A DNA stretch of 64,000 bases from Cellulomonas sp. NS3 (GTDB lineage Bacteria > Actinomycetota > Actinomycetes > Actinomycetales > Cellulomonadaceae): NCBI RefSeq assembly GCF_024757985.1, contig NZ_CP103289.1:248001-312000 (forward strand), written 5' to 3'. Under the pieces are notes generated by a model that saw only the letters and a list, made by a program, of their open reading frames with translations, was not told the origin of the DNA and did no database searches. Positions 7,691-15,692 of the stretch are shown one piece after another. A program made the position numbers and the translations under genes. Each line of letters opens with the position of its first letter. Position 1 is the stretch's first letter.

Positions 7691-8392
7691 TCAGGCGTCG
7701 CGATCGGCGAGCCGGCCCAGCACGTCCGCGACGGTGCCCTGCTTCTCCGCGATCGTCCGGCTGATGGTCTCGTTGATCGTCTCCCGCGCGTCCGCCGCGG
7801 CGACCGCGTCGGCGTGCGCCGTCGTGAGGCGCGCGACCTCGAGGCACAGGCTCACCGTCTGGGCCACCTGCTGCGCGAACGCGTCGCCGCGCACGAGCAC
7901 GTCAGCGTCCCAGGGGTCGAGCTCCTCGGAGTAGAGGTTCACGGACAGCTCGACGCCCTCCGCGACGTGCGCGGGGATCCCGGCGGCGGAGCGGAAGCCG
8001 TTGTCGAGGGCGACCCGGCGCCACGACGCCCAGCGCGTGTCCTCGAGGATGTCCGGGACGAGCACGACCTGGAGCAGGTCCATCGCCGTGACGCACGGTC
8101 CCGCGCCCGTGTCGTACTCGGTCTGGTCGCACAGGCCCGCGCGGGCGGTGCTGGTCGCGACGAGGCGGTCGTGCCCGCGGTGGCGCACCGAGATGCTGAT
8201 CTCGGTGCCCGCGAGGAGCTGGGTCCCGGCGCGCGACGCGAGGTCGTCCAGGTGGTCGCGGACCGTGCGGGCCTCGAGGACGAACGTCTCGAGCTGCTCG
8301 TCCGGCGGGAGATCGGGAAGACCGTCGTCCGGTCCGGCCGCGTGCTCGTCCGTGCGGGGGTCCCCCGGCTGCCCGGGGTGGTCCTGCGTCAT
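7691..8392 (-). CDS. GAF-domain protein with degenerate ANTAR-like tail
   Basis: 233 residues. The N-terminal ~35 residues are acidic and disordered. Residues ~40-190 look like a GAF domain of the type found before ANTAR (AGTEISISVRHRGHDRLVATS, YDTGAGPCVTAM, NGFRSAAGIPAH, SVNLYSEE). GAF-ANTAR proteins bind RNA to antiterminate transcription, but here only ~35 residues follow (ARETINETISRTIAEKQG), too few for a full ~55-residue ANTAR helix bundle. The tail is therefore truncated or a different output. ATG 8392 is preceded by GAGCGGAG. Confidence 0.72.
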   Translation of the reverse strand: MTQDHPGQPGDPRTDEHAAGPDDGLPDLPPDEQLETFVLEARTVRDHLDDLASRAGTQLLAGTEISISVRHRGHDRLVATSTARAGLCDQTEYDTGAGPCVTAMDLLQVVLVPDILEDTRWASWRRVALDNGFRSAAGIPAHVAEGVELSVNLYSEELDPWDADVLVRGDAFAQQVAQTVSLCLEVARLTTAHADAVAAADARETINETISRTIAEKQGTVADVLGRLADRDA

Positions 8393-8406
8393 CGTGCGCT
8401 CCGCTC

Positions 8407-8427
8407 TCGTCGCGATCTCAGCGACGA
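8407..8427. promoter_or_regulatory. Inverted repeat TCGTCGC-N7-GCGACGA upstream of the GAF gene
   Basis: Perfect 7-bp arms with a 7-nt spacer lie 15 nt upstream of the GAF protein start on the minus strand. Possible operator; no regulator is assigned. Confidence 0.3.
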
Positions 8428-8454
8428 CGACGCACTCTAACCGCGGGACCGCCC

Positions 8455-8484
8455 GGCACGGGCACGCACGGGCACGCACGGGCG
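8455..8484. repeat. Short GGCACGCACG tandem repeat
   Basis: GGCACGCACG occurs twice in tandem (8461-8480) with partial copies on both sides, in the 172-bp gap between the GH13 gene and the GAF gene. No function is evident. Confidence 0.5.
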
Positions 8485-8564
8485 AACCGGCGCGGACCGA
8501 GCCCGGCCGGCACGCACCGGAACCGACCGAGCAGGGCAGGCACGTACCGGCTCGGCCGCACCGG

Positions 8565-10241
8565 CTACACGAGCCGGCGCGACCCCGGCCGGACGACCCG
8601 CAGCCACCGGTACCCGTACCCGGGCAGCGCGACCTCGACGCGGCCGTCCTCGCCGCACGGGGTCATGCCGTCCTCGAGCAGGTCGACGAACCGCACGTCC
8701 GCGCCGAGGTCCGGCAGGTGCAGCGGCACCGTGACCGGCTCCGCGGCGAGGTTGTGCACGGCGACGAGCGAGCCGTCGCCCCACGAGCTGCGGTGGGCGA
8801 GCACGTGGGCGTGCGGCTGGTCGAGGACGTCCACGGTGGCCCAGCCGAGCTCGGGGCACTCGCGGTACCGGCGCACGAGCAGGCCCATGAACGTGAGCAT
8901 CGAGTCGGGGTCGCGCCGCTGGTCGGCGACGTTGACGTGCTCGGGGGCGAACCCGCCCTCGACGACCGGTGCGGTGAGCCGCGAGGCCGGTGCCGTCGAG
9001 AAGCCGCCGTTCGGGCCGGCGTTCCACTGCATCGGGGTGCGCACGGCGAGCCGGCCCTCGGACGCCAGGTTCTCGCCCATGCCGATCTCCTCGCCGTAGA
9101 ACAGCGTCGGGGTGCCGGGCAGCGAGAACAGCAGCGAGTAGACCATCCGGACGCGCCGCGGGTCGCCGTCGAGCATCGGCGGGAGCCGGCGGCGCAGGCC
9201 GCGACCGAAGACCTGCATGTCCTTGTCGGGCCCGAACGCCGCGAACACCTCGGCGCGCTCGTCGTCGGTGAGCTTGTCGAGCGTGAGCTCGTCGTGGTTG
9301 CGCAGGAACGTCGCCCACTGCGCGTCGCGCGGCAGCGGCGGCCGGGCCTTCAGCGCGTCCACGATCGGCGCCGCGTCGCCCCGCGCGAGCGCGAGGTACG
9401 TCGCCTGCATCCCGGGGAAGTCGAAGATCATCGTCAGCTCGTCGCCGTCGCTGCCACCGAGGAACTCCACGGCCTGCTCGTACGGCAGGTTGACCTCCCC
9501 GAGCAGGATCGCGTCGCCGGAGCGGCGGTTCATGAACGAGCGCAGCGAGCGCAGGTACTCGTGCGGGTCGACGAGGTCGTCGCGCGGGTTCGCCTCTGCG
9601 CCGTCGAGCAGGAACGGCACGGCGTCGACCCGGAAGCCCGAGAGCCCGAGCTCCATCCAGAACCCCATCACCTTGGCGATCTCGTCGCGCACCTGGGGGT
9701 TCGCGACATTGAGGTCGGGCTGGTGCTTGTAGAACCGGTGCAGGTACCACTCGCCGGTCTTCTCGTCGAGCTCCCAGATGCTGTCCTCCTGGTCCGGGAA
9801 GACGACGTCCTTCTTGGTGCCCTTCGGCGGCGGGTCCGAGCGCCACACGTAGTAGTCGCGGTACGGGCTGTCCTTGCTCGACCGGGCGGCCTTGAACCAC
9901 GGGTGCTTGTCTGACGTGTGGTTGACGACGAGGTCCGCGATCACGCGCATGCCGCGGTCGCGTGCGGTGCGGATGATCTCGACGACGTCGCCGTGCGTTC
10001 CCAGGCGGGGGTCGACGCCGTAGAAGTCGGTGATGTCGTAGCCGTCGTCGCGGTCGGCCGTCGGGTAGAAGGGCATGAGCCACAGGCACGTCACGCCGAG
10101 GTCGGCGAGGTGGTCGATGCGCTGCGCGAGGCCCGCGAAGTCGCCGGTGCCGTCGCCGTCCCAGTCCATGAACTTCTGGACGTCGAGGCAGTAGACCACC
10201 GCGTTCTTCCACCACAGGTCCGAGGTGTCGGTGATCCTCAT
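8565..10241 (-). CDS. GH13 alpha-amylase family enzyme (trehalose synthase-like)
   Basis: 558 residues. The (beta/alpha)8 motifs are complete: region I IADLVVNHTS, region II GFRVDAVPFL with nucleophile D206, region III ILLGEVNLP with acid/base E249, region IV FLRNHDEL with D317. The N terminus (WWKNAVVYCLDVQKFMDWDGDGTGDF) resembles trehalose synthase (maltose/trehalose isomerising) proteins, though it is shorter than many TreS and has no kinase domain. The start overlaps the stop of the LLM oxidoreductase gene (ATGA), so the two are translated together. The substrate is not certain. Confidence 0.88.
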   Translation of the reverse strand: MRITDTSDLWWKNAVVYCLDVQKFMDWDGDGTGDFAGLAQRIDHLADLGVTCLWLMPFYPTADRDDGYDITDFYGVDPRLGTHGDVVEIIRTARDRGMRVIADLVVNHTSDKHPWFKAARSSKDSPYRDYYVWRSDPPPKGTKKDVVFPDQEDSIWELDEKTGEWYLHRFYKHQPDLNVANPQVRDEIAKVMGFWMELGLSGFRVDAVPFLLDGAEANPRDDLVDPHEYLRSLRSFMNRRSGDAILLGEVNLPYEQAVEFLGGSDGDELTMIFDFPGMQATYLALARGDAAPIVDALKARPPLPRDAQWATFLRNHDELTLDKLTDDERAEVFAAFGPDKDMQVFGRGLRRRLPPMLDGDPRRVRMVYSLLFSLPGTPTLFYGEEIGMGENLASEGRLAVRTPMQWNAGPNGGFSTAPASRLTAPVVEGGFAPEHVNVADQRRDPDSMLTFMGLLVRRYRECPELGWATVDVLDQPHAHVLAHRSSWGDGSLVAVHNLAAEPVTVPLHLPDLGADVRFVDLLEDGMTPCGEDGRVEVALPGYGYRWLRVVRPGSRRLV

Positions 10242-11338
10242 GCGTGGCCCACCTCGGCCTCCGGGCCGGGCTGCTGGTGCTCGGGGGCGTAGAGGTGGGG
10301 GTCATGCGGGTCGGCGTGGGCGGGCCGGGCGGCGGGGGACGGGGTGCCCGACGACGCGGCCGGTGCCGTGCCCGACGACGCGCCCGCGAGCTGCGGGACG
10401 ACGCGCTCGCCGAACACGTCGACGAACTCCTCGAGCTCCTGGCCCACGTGGTGCAGGTAGACCTGGTCGAAGCCGACGTCGACGAGCTCGCCGATCTGGT
10501 CGACGAGCCGCGAGACGTCCGCCGAGACGAGCACCGTCCCGCGGACCTGCTCGGGCGGGACGTCCGCGGCGACGACGTCGAAGTGCTGCGGCGTCGCGAG
10601 GTCCCAGCACACCGGCGGGTCGTAGATGTTGGTGCGCCACTGGTCGTGCGCGATCGCGAGCGCCTGCTCCTCGGTGTGCGCCCAGGACAGGTGCACCTGG
10701 AGCGCGAGGTCGCCGCGCCCGCCCGCACCCCGGTACTCGGAGACGATCTCGCGGAGCTTCTCGACGGGCTGGTTGGTGGTGATGAGGCCGTCGGCCCAGT
10801 CGGCGTGCGCGCGCGCGGTCGCCGACGTGACCGCCGGGCCGATGAGCTTCGGCGGGGTGTCCGGGAGCGTCCAGACGCGCGCCTCGTCGACCGTCACCAG
10901 GCCGCGGTGCGTGACCGTCTCGCCCGCGTGCAGCGCACGGATGATGTCGACGCACTCCCGGAGGCGGGCGTCCCGCTCGGCCTTGGGCGGCCACGGGTCG
11001 CCGGTGATGTGCTCGTTGGCGTTCTCGCCCGAGCCGAGCGCGACCCAGAACCGCCCGGGGAACATCGCCGCGAGCGTCGCCGACGCCTGCGCGACGATCA
11101 CGGGGTGGTAGCGCTGCCCGGGCGCGTTGACGCAGCCCATCGGCAGGTCGGTCGTGGCGAGCGCGGCGCCGAGCCAGGACCACGCGAAGCCCGACTGGCC
11201 CTGGCGCTCGCTCCACGGGGCGAGGTGGTCCGAGCACATCGCGGCGCCGAAGCCCGCTGCTTGCGCCTGCTGGACCGTGCGCAGCAGCGCGGCGGGGTGG
11301 ACCTGCTCGTGCGAGGCATGGAGTCCGACGACAGTCAT
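10238..11338 (-). CDS. LLM-class flavin oxidoreductase (TIGR03885-like)
   Basis: 366 residues with the luciferase-like TIM-barrel pattern: VVGLHASHEQVHP at the N terminus, GFGAAMCSDHLAPWSERQG, SGFAWSWLGAALATT, RYHPVIVAQASATLAAMFPGRFWVALGSGE (flavin site region). It resembles the group predicted not to use F420. The last ~40 residues are a Pro/Ala/His-rich tail. I prefer ATG 11338 to 11347: a TAGGAAT box ends 7 nt upstream of 11338. The stop overlaps the GH13 start, a coupling that suggests both act on one metabolite or stress response. Confidence 0.85.
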   Translation of the reverse strand: MTVVGLHASHEQVHPAALLRTVQQAQAAGFGAAMCSDHLAPWSERQGQSGFAWSWLGAALATTDLPMGCVNAPGQRYHPVIVAQASATLAAMFPGRFWVALGSGENANEHITGDPWPPKAERDARLRECVDIIRALHAGETVTHRGLVTVDEARVWTLPDTPPKLIGPAVTSATARAHADWADGLITTNQPVEKLREIVSEYRGAGGRGDLALQVHLSWAHTEEQALAIAHDQWRTNIYDPPVCWDLATPQHFDVVAADVPPEQVRGTVLVSADVSRLVDQIGELVDVGFDQVYLHHVGQELEEFVDVFGERVVPQLAGASSGTAPAASSGTPSPAARPAHADPHDPHLYAPEHQQPGPEAEVGHA

Positions 11339-11410
11339 GCCGCCCATTCCTACCGGCCGGGCAGCGCGGGCGCGCGGTGAGCCACGGTCGGGGGAGCCCG
11401 CCGGCCCGGC

Positions 11411-11812
11411 TCAGTGCAGGGCGACCCGGAACCAGACCGTCTTGCCGCGCCGGGCGTCCACGTCGACGCCCCAGTCGTCCGCGAGGCGCTCGACGAGCTC
11501 CATCCCGCGCCCGCCGAGGTCGCTCGGGCGGGCACGGCGCACGACGGGACGCACGGTGCTGTCGTCGCTGACCCGGATCGTCACGGAGCCGTCGCTGCAG
11601 CGCAGGGAGACGGCGATCGCGTCGGCGACCGCCCCGTACTTGACCGCGTTCGTCACGACCTCGCTCACGAGCAGCTCGACCGTGCGCACCGCGGACGGGT
11701 CGGCGCCGTGCTCCGTGAGGAGGTCGACCGCCCAGTGCCGCGTCTCGCGCGCCGCGGCGGGCACGGCGGCGACGCGCAGCCGCGCGCTGCCGCCCCGCGC
11801 CGAGGGCGCCAT
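11411..11812 (-). CDS. RsbW-like anti-sigma/ATP-binding protein (HATPase_c)
   Basis: 133 residues, a GHKL ATPase fold without a histidine phospho-acceptor. The N-box is ELLVSEVVTNAVKYG, and the G-boxes are RVSDDS and DLGGRGMELVERLAD. This is the anti-sigma serine kinase class, which phosphorylates STAS antagonists. The STAS-like gene lies ~260 bp upstream on the same strand. ATG 11812 overlaps the stop of a 44-codon ORF (TGATG). Confidence 0.85.
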   Translation of the reverse strand: MAPSARGGSARLRVAAVPAAARETRHWAVDLLTEHGADPSAVRTVELLVSEVVTNAVKYGAVADAIAVSLRCSDGSVTIRVSDDSTVRPVVRRARPSDLGGRGMELVERLADDWGVDVDARRGKTVWFRVALH

Positions 11813-11946
11813 CACGAGGCACCGTCGCGGGCGCTCGGTGCGGCCCGCAGGTCCTCGCGCGCCCCGGCGACGCACTGCCGGGCGGGCCGCGCCGTCGTCG
11901 CTCCCGGTCCGCCGGTCGCCGGCGCGGGGTCGAGCGTCTCGGCCAC
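11812..11946 (-). CDS. Possible 44-residue coupled small ORF
   Basis: GTG 11946 is preceded by GGAGGGAGGG, one of the best ribosome-binding sites in the region. The frame runs 44 codons (VAETLDPAPATGGPGATTAR...SARDGAS) and its TGA overlaps the ATG of the anti-sigma kinase gene (TGATG). The protein is Ala/Pro/Arg-rich with one Cys and has no recognised domain. It may be a real small protein or only a leader ORF that feeds ribosomes into the kinase gene, whose own start lacks a Shine-Dalgarno. Confidence 0.45.
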   Translation of the reverse strand: MAETLDPAPATGGPGATTARPARQCVAGAREDLRAAPSARDGAS

Positions 11947-12072
11947 GACCCTCCCTCCGACGGACGAGCCCGGGGTACGGGCGAGCGCGCGCCATCGTAT
12001 CCACCCGCGCGGGGCCGCTCACGGCGGGCCGCGGGTGATCGTCGGGGGTGGAGGAGCCGGTCGCGCCGGCCG

Positions 12073-12459
12073 TCACGCGTCCTGGTCGTCGACCTCGTCC
12101 GGTCCCGCGGCTGCGGGGGCGTCGACGACGACGGCGTGCCCGCCGGCCGCCGTGAGGTGCGTGCGGTCGTCCGCGTCGACGTTCACGCAGATCAGGCCGC
12201 CGCCGCGGTGCTCCAGGCGCGCGCCGGCCTCGTCGAGCACCGCGGCGACCCGTCGGCTCCCGATCCGTGCCGCGCCGAGGTCGAGGATGACGAGGGACGC
12301 GGTCGACGAGAGCGGCCCGAGGACGTCCGCGAGCCGGACGGCGTCCTCGCGGCCGAGCACGCCCGTGGGGCGCAGCGTCGCCGTGAGCCAGTCCGCCGCG
12401 GCGAGGGGCTCCGGCGGCGGGCACGCCGCGGCGCGCTGGTCGAGCAGGGTCGTGGTCAT
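12073..12459 (-). CDS. STAS-like anti-sigma factor antagonist
   Basis: 128 residues. The central pattern ASLVILDLGAARIGSRRVAAVLDEAGARL fits the STAS strand-helix core, with GS(RR) where the phospho-acceptor DSSG loop normally lies; so a Ser is kept but its context is altered. The end (LICVNVDADDRTHLTAAGG) matches the last strand and helix. ATG 12459 has GGGAGG at good spacing. Likely partner of the RsbW-like protein 260 bp downstream and of the GAF/PP2C phosphatase, by family role. Confidence 0.7.
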   Translation of the reverse strand: MTTTLLDQRAAACPPPEPLAAADWLTATLRPTGVLGREDAVRLADVLGPLSSTASLVILDLGAARIGSRRVAAVLDEAGARLEHRGGGLICVNVDADDRTHLTAAGGHAVVVDAPAAAGPDEVDDQDA

Positions 12460-12683
12460 GGTGGTCGGCCTCCCGGCGGACCGGCGCGGCGCCGGCCCTG
12501 TCCACGACCCACTGTCGCCGAGGCGCCTGAACGGCAGGTGAACGTCAGGCAGGAGCCGGGTGGGGACGTCGTGCGGGTCGGGCCACGCCGCCGTGCACGG
12601 GCGGCGCCAGGCCGCCGGTCCACCGACGGAGCCGGCCCGGTCGGCGCCACGCAGGGCCGAGCCGGGCCGGTGGTGCTCCGAGG

Positions 12684-14000
12684 TCAGGCGGCGACGGCGC
12701 GAGCCCGGCGCGCGGGCATCCCGACCCGCGTCACGAGGAGCAGGACCGCCGAGACGAGGATCGTCCCCGTCATGACGACCGCCATGCGGAGCGCCGTCGG
12801 CTGCCCGCCGACGCTCGTGAGCGGCGCGATCACGGCACCGAGGCCGAACTGCAGCGCCCCGAGCAGGGCCGCGGCGGTCCCGGCGCGCTGCGGGTTCGCC
12901 GCGAGCGCGATGGCCGGCGCCGACGGCATCACGAAGCCCGCCGTGGTCAGCACCAGCACGAGCAGGGTCGTCACCGGCCAGAACCCGCCGCCCGCGGCCG
13001 TGACGACGAGCAGGGCCACGACGAGCAGCACGCCCGCCGCGACCGCCCACGCGAGGATGCGCTCGGGCTCGAACCGCCCGACGAGCGCGCCGTACACCTG
13101 CGAGCCCGCGGTGATGCCCGCGGCGCCCGCGGCGAACACCCAGCCGAACTCCTGCGCGGACAGCGCGTAGCCGTCCTGGAACACGAACGTAGCCGCCGAG
13201 ACGTACGTGAACATCGCGCCCATGTACGTCGCGGACAGGAACGCCAGCCCGAGGAACGTGCGGCTCGTCAGCAGCACGCGGTAGGACCCGAGCGCCGCGC
13301 GGGTGCCGCCGGTGCGCCGCTTCTCGACGGGCAGCGACTCGCGCAGCGCCACGGAGGCGATCACGAGCAGGACGAGCCCGACGACCGCGAGGAAGCCGAA
13401 CACGAGGCGCCAGGACCCGAACCGGAGCAGCTGCGCGCCGATCGTGGGCGCGAGCACCGGTGCGACGCCGACGACGAGCATGAGCCGGGCCATCATCTTG
13501 GAGACCGCGACACCTTCGAACCGGTCGCGGATCGTCGCCATCGACAGGACCATCCCGGCCGCCGCCGCGAAGCCCTGGACGACGCGCAGCACCGTCAGCA
13601 TCGCGACCGACTCGACGAGCACGATCGACGCCGACACCAGCACGTACAGCACCAGCGCCCCGAGCAGCGGCCGCCGACGCCCGTACGCGTCCGAGAGCGA
13701 CCCGATGAAGAGCTGACCGAGCGCGAGGCCCGCCAGCGACGCGGTGAGCGTGAGCTGCACGGCGGCCGTCGAGGCGCCGAGGTCGGCGCCGATCTCGGGG
13801 AACGCGGCGAGGTAGGTGTCGAACGTGAGGGGGCCGATCGCGGTCAGCGCCGAGAGCAGCAGCACGAGGCCGACGCCGAGGCGGGTGCGCGCGGGCAGCG
13901 CCGCCGGGGTGCCCGCGGTGTCGGGGCTCGTGGGGATCGTGCTCGTGGGGGTCGCGCCCGGACCGGTGGTCACGGTCGGCGCGCTCGTCGCTGGTGGCAT
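12684..14000 (-). CDS. MFS multidrug transporter, Bcr/CflA type
   Basis: 438 residues with twelve predicted helices after a ~38-residue Thr/Pro-rich N-terminal tail. DHA1/Bcr motifs: LSALTAIGPLTFDTYLAAFP (helix 1), GQLFIGSLSDAYGRRRPLL (motif A), VLRVVQGFAAAAG (motif B), LRFGSWRLVFGF (motif after TM5). This subfamily exports bicyclomycin, sulphonamides, chloramphenicol and similar drugs by proton exchange. The promoter region of 66 bp is shared with the divergent gene at 14067. Confidence 0.9.
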   Translation of the reverse strand: MPPATSAPTVTTGPGATPTSTIPTSPDTAGTPAALPARTRLGVGLVLLLSALTAIGPLTFDTYLAAFPEIGADLGASTAAVQLTLTASLAGLALGQLFIGSLSDAYGRRRPLLGALVLYVLVSASIVLVESVAMLTVLRVVQGFAAAAGMVLSMATIRDRFEGVAVSKMMARLMLVVGVAPVLAPTIGAQLLRFGSWRLVFGFLAVVGLVLLVIASVALRESLPVEKRRTGGTRAALGSYRVLLTSRTFLGLAFLSATYMGAMFTYVSAATFVFQDGYALSAQEFGWVFAAGAAGITAGSQVYGALVGRFEPERILAWAVAAGVLLVVALLVVTAAGGGFWPVTTLLVLVLTTAGFVMPSAPAIALAANPQRAGTAAALLGALQFGLGAVIAPLTSVGGQPTALRMAVVMTGTILVSAVLLLVTRVGMPARRARAVAA

Positions 14001-14066
14001 GACTGGCGCAACACCGGCACGGCGCTGCCTCTTCCGTGGTGTCCGGTCCGCGAGAAGACTCGGGCG

Positions 14067-14651
14067 ATGACCCCGTTCGTCGACCCGCCGCCGTTCGCCG
14101 CCTGGGAGCACCGGACGGCCCGTGAGGGCTTCGAGGTCGCGCACCTCACGGGCCTCGACGGTGGGTGGCTGATCACGACGTGCACGACCGCGGTCGAGGA
14201 CGGCGAGCCGTGGGTCGTCGAGGCGACGATCGACGTCGACGCCACCTGGACGACGCGGCGGGCGCACGTCCGTGGGCTGTCACCGGACGGCGAGCGCACG
14301 CTCGTGCTCGACGGCGACGGCGCGGGCGGCTGGCGCATCGACGGCGAGCCCGACCCGCGCCTCGACGGCTGCCTGGACGTCGACCTGGAGTCCTCCGCCG
14401 TCACGAACACGCTGCCCGTGCACCGCCTGCGCCTCGCGGTCGGCGAGGGCGGGCCCGCGCCGGCCGTCTACGTCCGGGCCGTCGGGCTGGGCGTCGAGCG
14501 GCTCGAGCAGACGTACGCGCGCGTCGACCACGACGGTCCGGGGGAGCGGTTCGCGTACACGGCACCGGCGTTCGACACCGCGTGCGACCTCGAGGTCGAC
14601 GCCGCGGGGCTCGTGCTCGAGTACCCGGGGATCGCGGCGCGCCGGTTCTGA
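14067..14651 (+). CDS. Putative glycolipid-binding domain protein
   Basis: 194 residues, all beta-rich, matching the pattern of the putative glycolipid-binding family (PF06475): WEHRTAREGFEVAHL at the N terminus, VEATIDVDATWTTRRAHV, WRIDGEPDPRLDGCLDVDLE (hallmark DGC.DvDl), TNTLPVHRL and the C-terminal LEYPGIAARRF. It is full length for the family, is probably cytosolic and has no signal peptide. The ligand is not known with certainty. Confidence 0.85.
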   Translation: MTPFVDPPPFAAWEHRTAREGFEVAHLTGLDGGWLITTCTTAVEDGEPWVVEATIDVDATWTTRRAHVRGLSPDGERTLVLDGDGAGGWRIDGEPDPRLDGCLDVDLESSAVTNTLPVHRLRLAVGEGGPAPAVYVRAVGLGVERLEQTYARVDHDGPGERFAYTAPAFDTACDLEVDAAGLVLEYPGIAARRF

Positions 14652-14732
14652 CCGCGTGCCCGAGCGGTCCGGTGCCGGTGGTCGGGCGACCCGGCGGCGC
14701 TACGGTCGGGCGGTCGACCCGGAAGGACCCCC

Positions 14733-15674
14733 GTGACCGCACCGTCCGACGTGCCCGCCCCGCGTGAACCCCTCGACCTCGGCGGGCCCGCCGCAGAGAC
14801 CCGCGCGGATGTGGTGCGCGTGCTGCGTGCCGCCGGGTGCGTGTTCGCCGAGGACGAGGCCGACCTGCTGCTCGCGGAGGCGCGCACGCCCGCGCAGCTC
14901 ACGGACCTCGTGGCGCGCCGGGTCGCCGGGCTCCCGCTCGAGCAGGTGCTCGGGTGGGCCGCCTTCGCGGGGCTGCGCGTCGTCGTCGAACCCGGGGTGT
15001 TCGTGCCGCGACGGCGGTCCGAGCTGCTCGTGCGCGAGGCCGTGCGCCGGCTCGGCCGGCACGGTGCAGGGCCGGACGGGGCGACGGGCGGCCGACCGTC
15101 GGACGCCCGGGACGGTGCGCGGGCCGGCGCCGGCGGCACCGCGCACCCGGGCGGCGAGGACGCGCGTCGACCCCCGGTCGTCGTGGACCTGTGCTGCGGG
15201 ACGGGCGCCGTCGGTGTCGCGGTGCTCGCGCGCGTTCCCGGTGCGGAGCTGCACGCCGCGGACCTCGACCCCGCCGCGGTCCGCTGCGCGCGCCGGAACG
15301 TCGAGCCGGTCGGGGGCCACGTGCACGAGGGCGACCTCGACGCGCCGCTGCCGCGCTCGCTGCTCGGCCGGGTCGACGTCCTGGTCGCGAACGCCCCCTA
15401 CGTGCCCACCGGCGAGATCGCGTTCATGCCGCCCGAGGCCCGCGAGCACGAGACGCCCGTCGCGCTCGACGGCGGTGCCGACGGGGTCGACGTGCACCGC
15501 CGCCTGGCCGCGGTCGCCCCGCGGTGGCTCGCGCCGCACGGCCACCTGCTGATCGAGACGAGCGAGCGCCAGGCGCCCGTGACCGCCGACGCGATGGCCC
15601 GCGCAGGGCTCGTGCCGGTCGTGGTGCGCGACGAGGAGGTGGACGGCACGGTCGTCGTCGGCCGCGCGGGGTGA
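14733..15674 (+). CDS. PrmC-related N5-glutamine methyltransferase-like protein
   Basis: 313 residues. The SAM motif I is VVDLCCGTGAVGVAVL and the target-Gln motif is NAPYVPTGEI (NPPY is usual; here NAPY). The N-terminal helical domain, with EQVLGWAAFAGLRVVVEPGVFVPRRRSELL, is like PrmC/HemK. The pattern fits the PrmC paralogue group of unknown substrate (TIGR03704) in actinobacteria. A ~30-residue low-complexity Gly/Ala/Arg insert sits between the two domains (residues ~113-148). GTG 14733 follows GGAAGGA at 5 nt. Confidence 0.85.
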   Translation: MTAPSDVPAPREPLDLGGPAAETRADVVRVLRAAGCVFAEDEADLLLAEARTPAQLTDLVARRVAGLPLEQVLGWAAFAGLRVVVEPGVFVPRRRSELLVREAVRRLGRHGAGPDGATGGRPSDARDGARAGAGGTAHPGGEDARRPPVVVDLCCGTGAVGVAVLARVPGAELHAADLDPAAVRCARRNVEPVGGHVHEGDLDAPLPRSLLGRVDVLVANAPYVPTGEIAFMPPEAREHETPVALDGGADGVDVHRRLAAVAPRWLAPHGHLLIETSERQAPVTADAMARAGLVPVVVRDEEVDGTVVVGRAG

Positions 15675-15692
15675 GGGCACGGCCGCGTGGCG

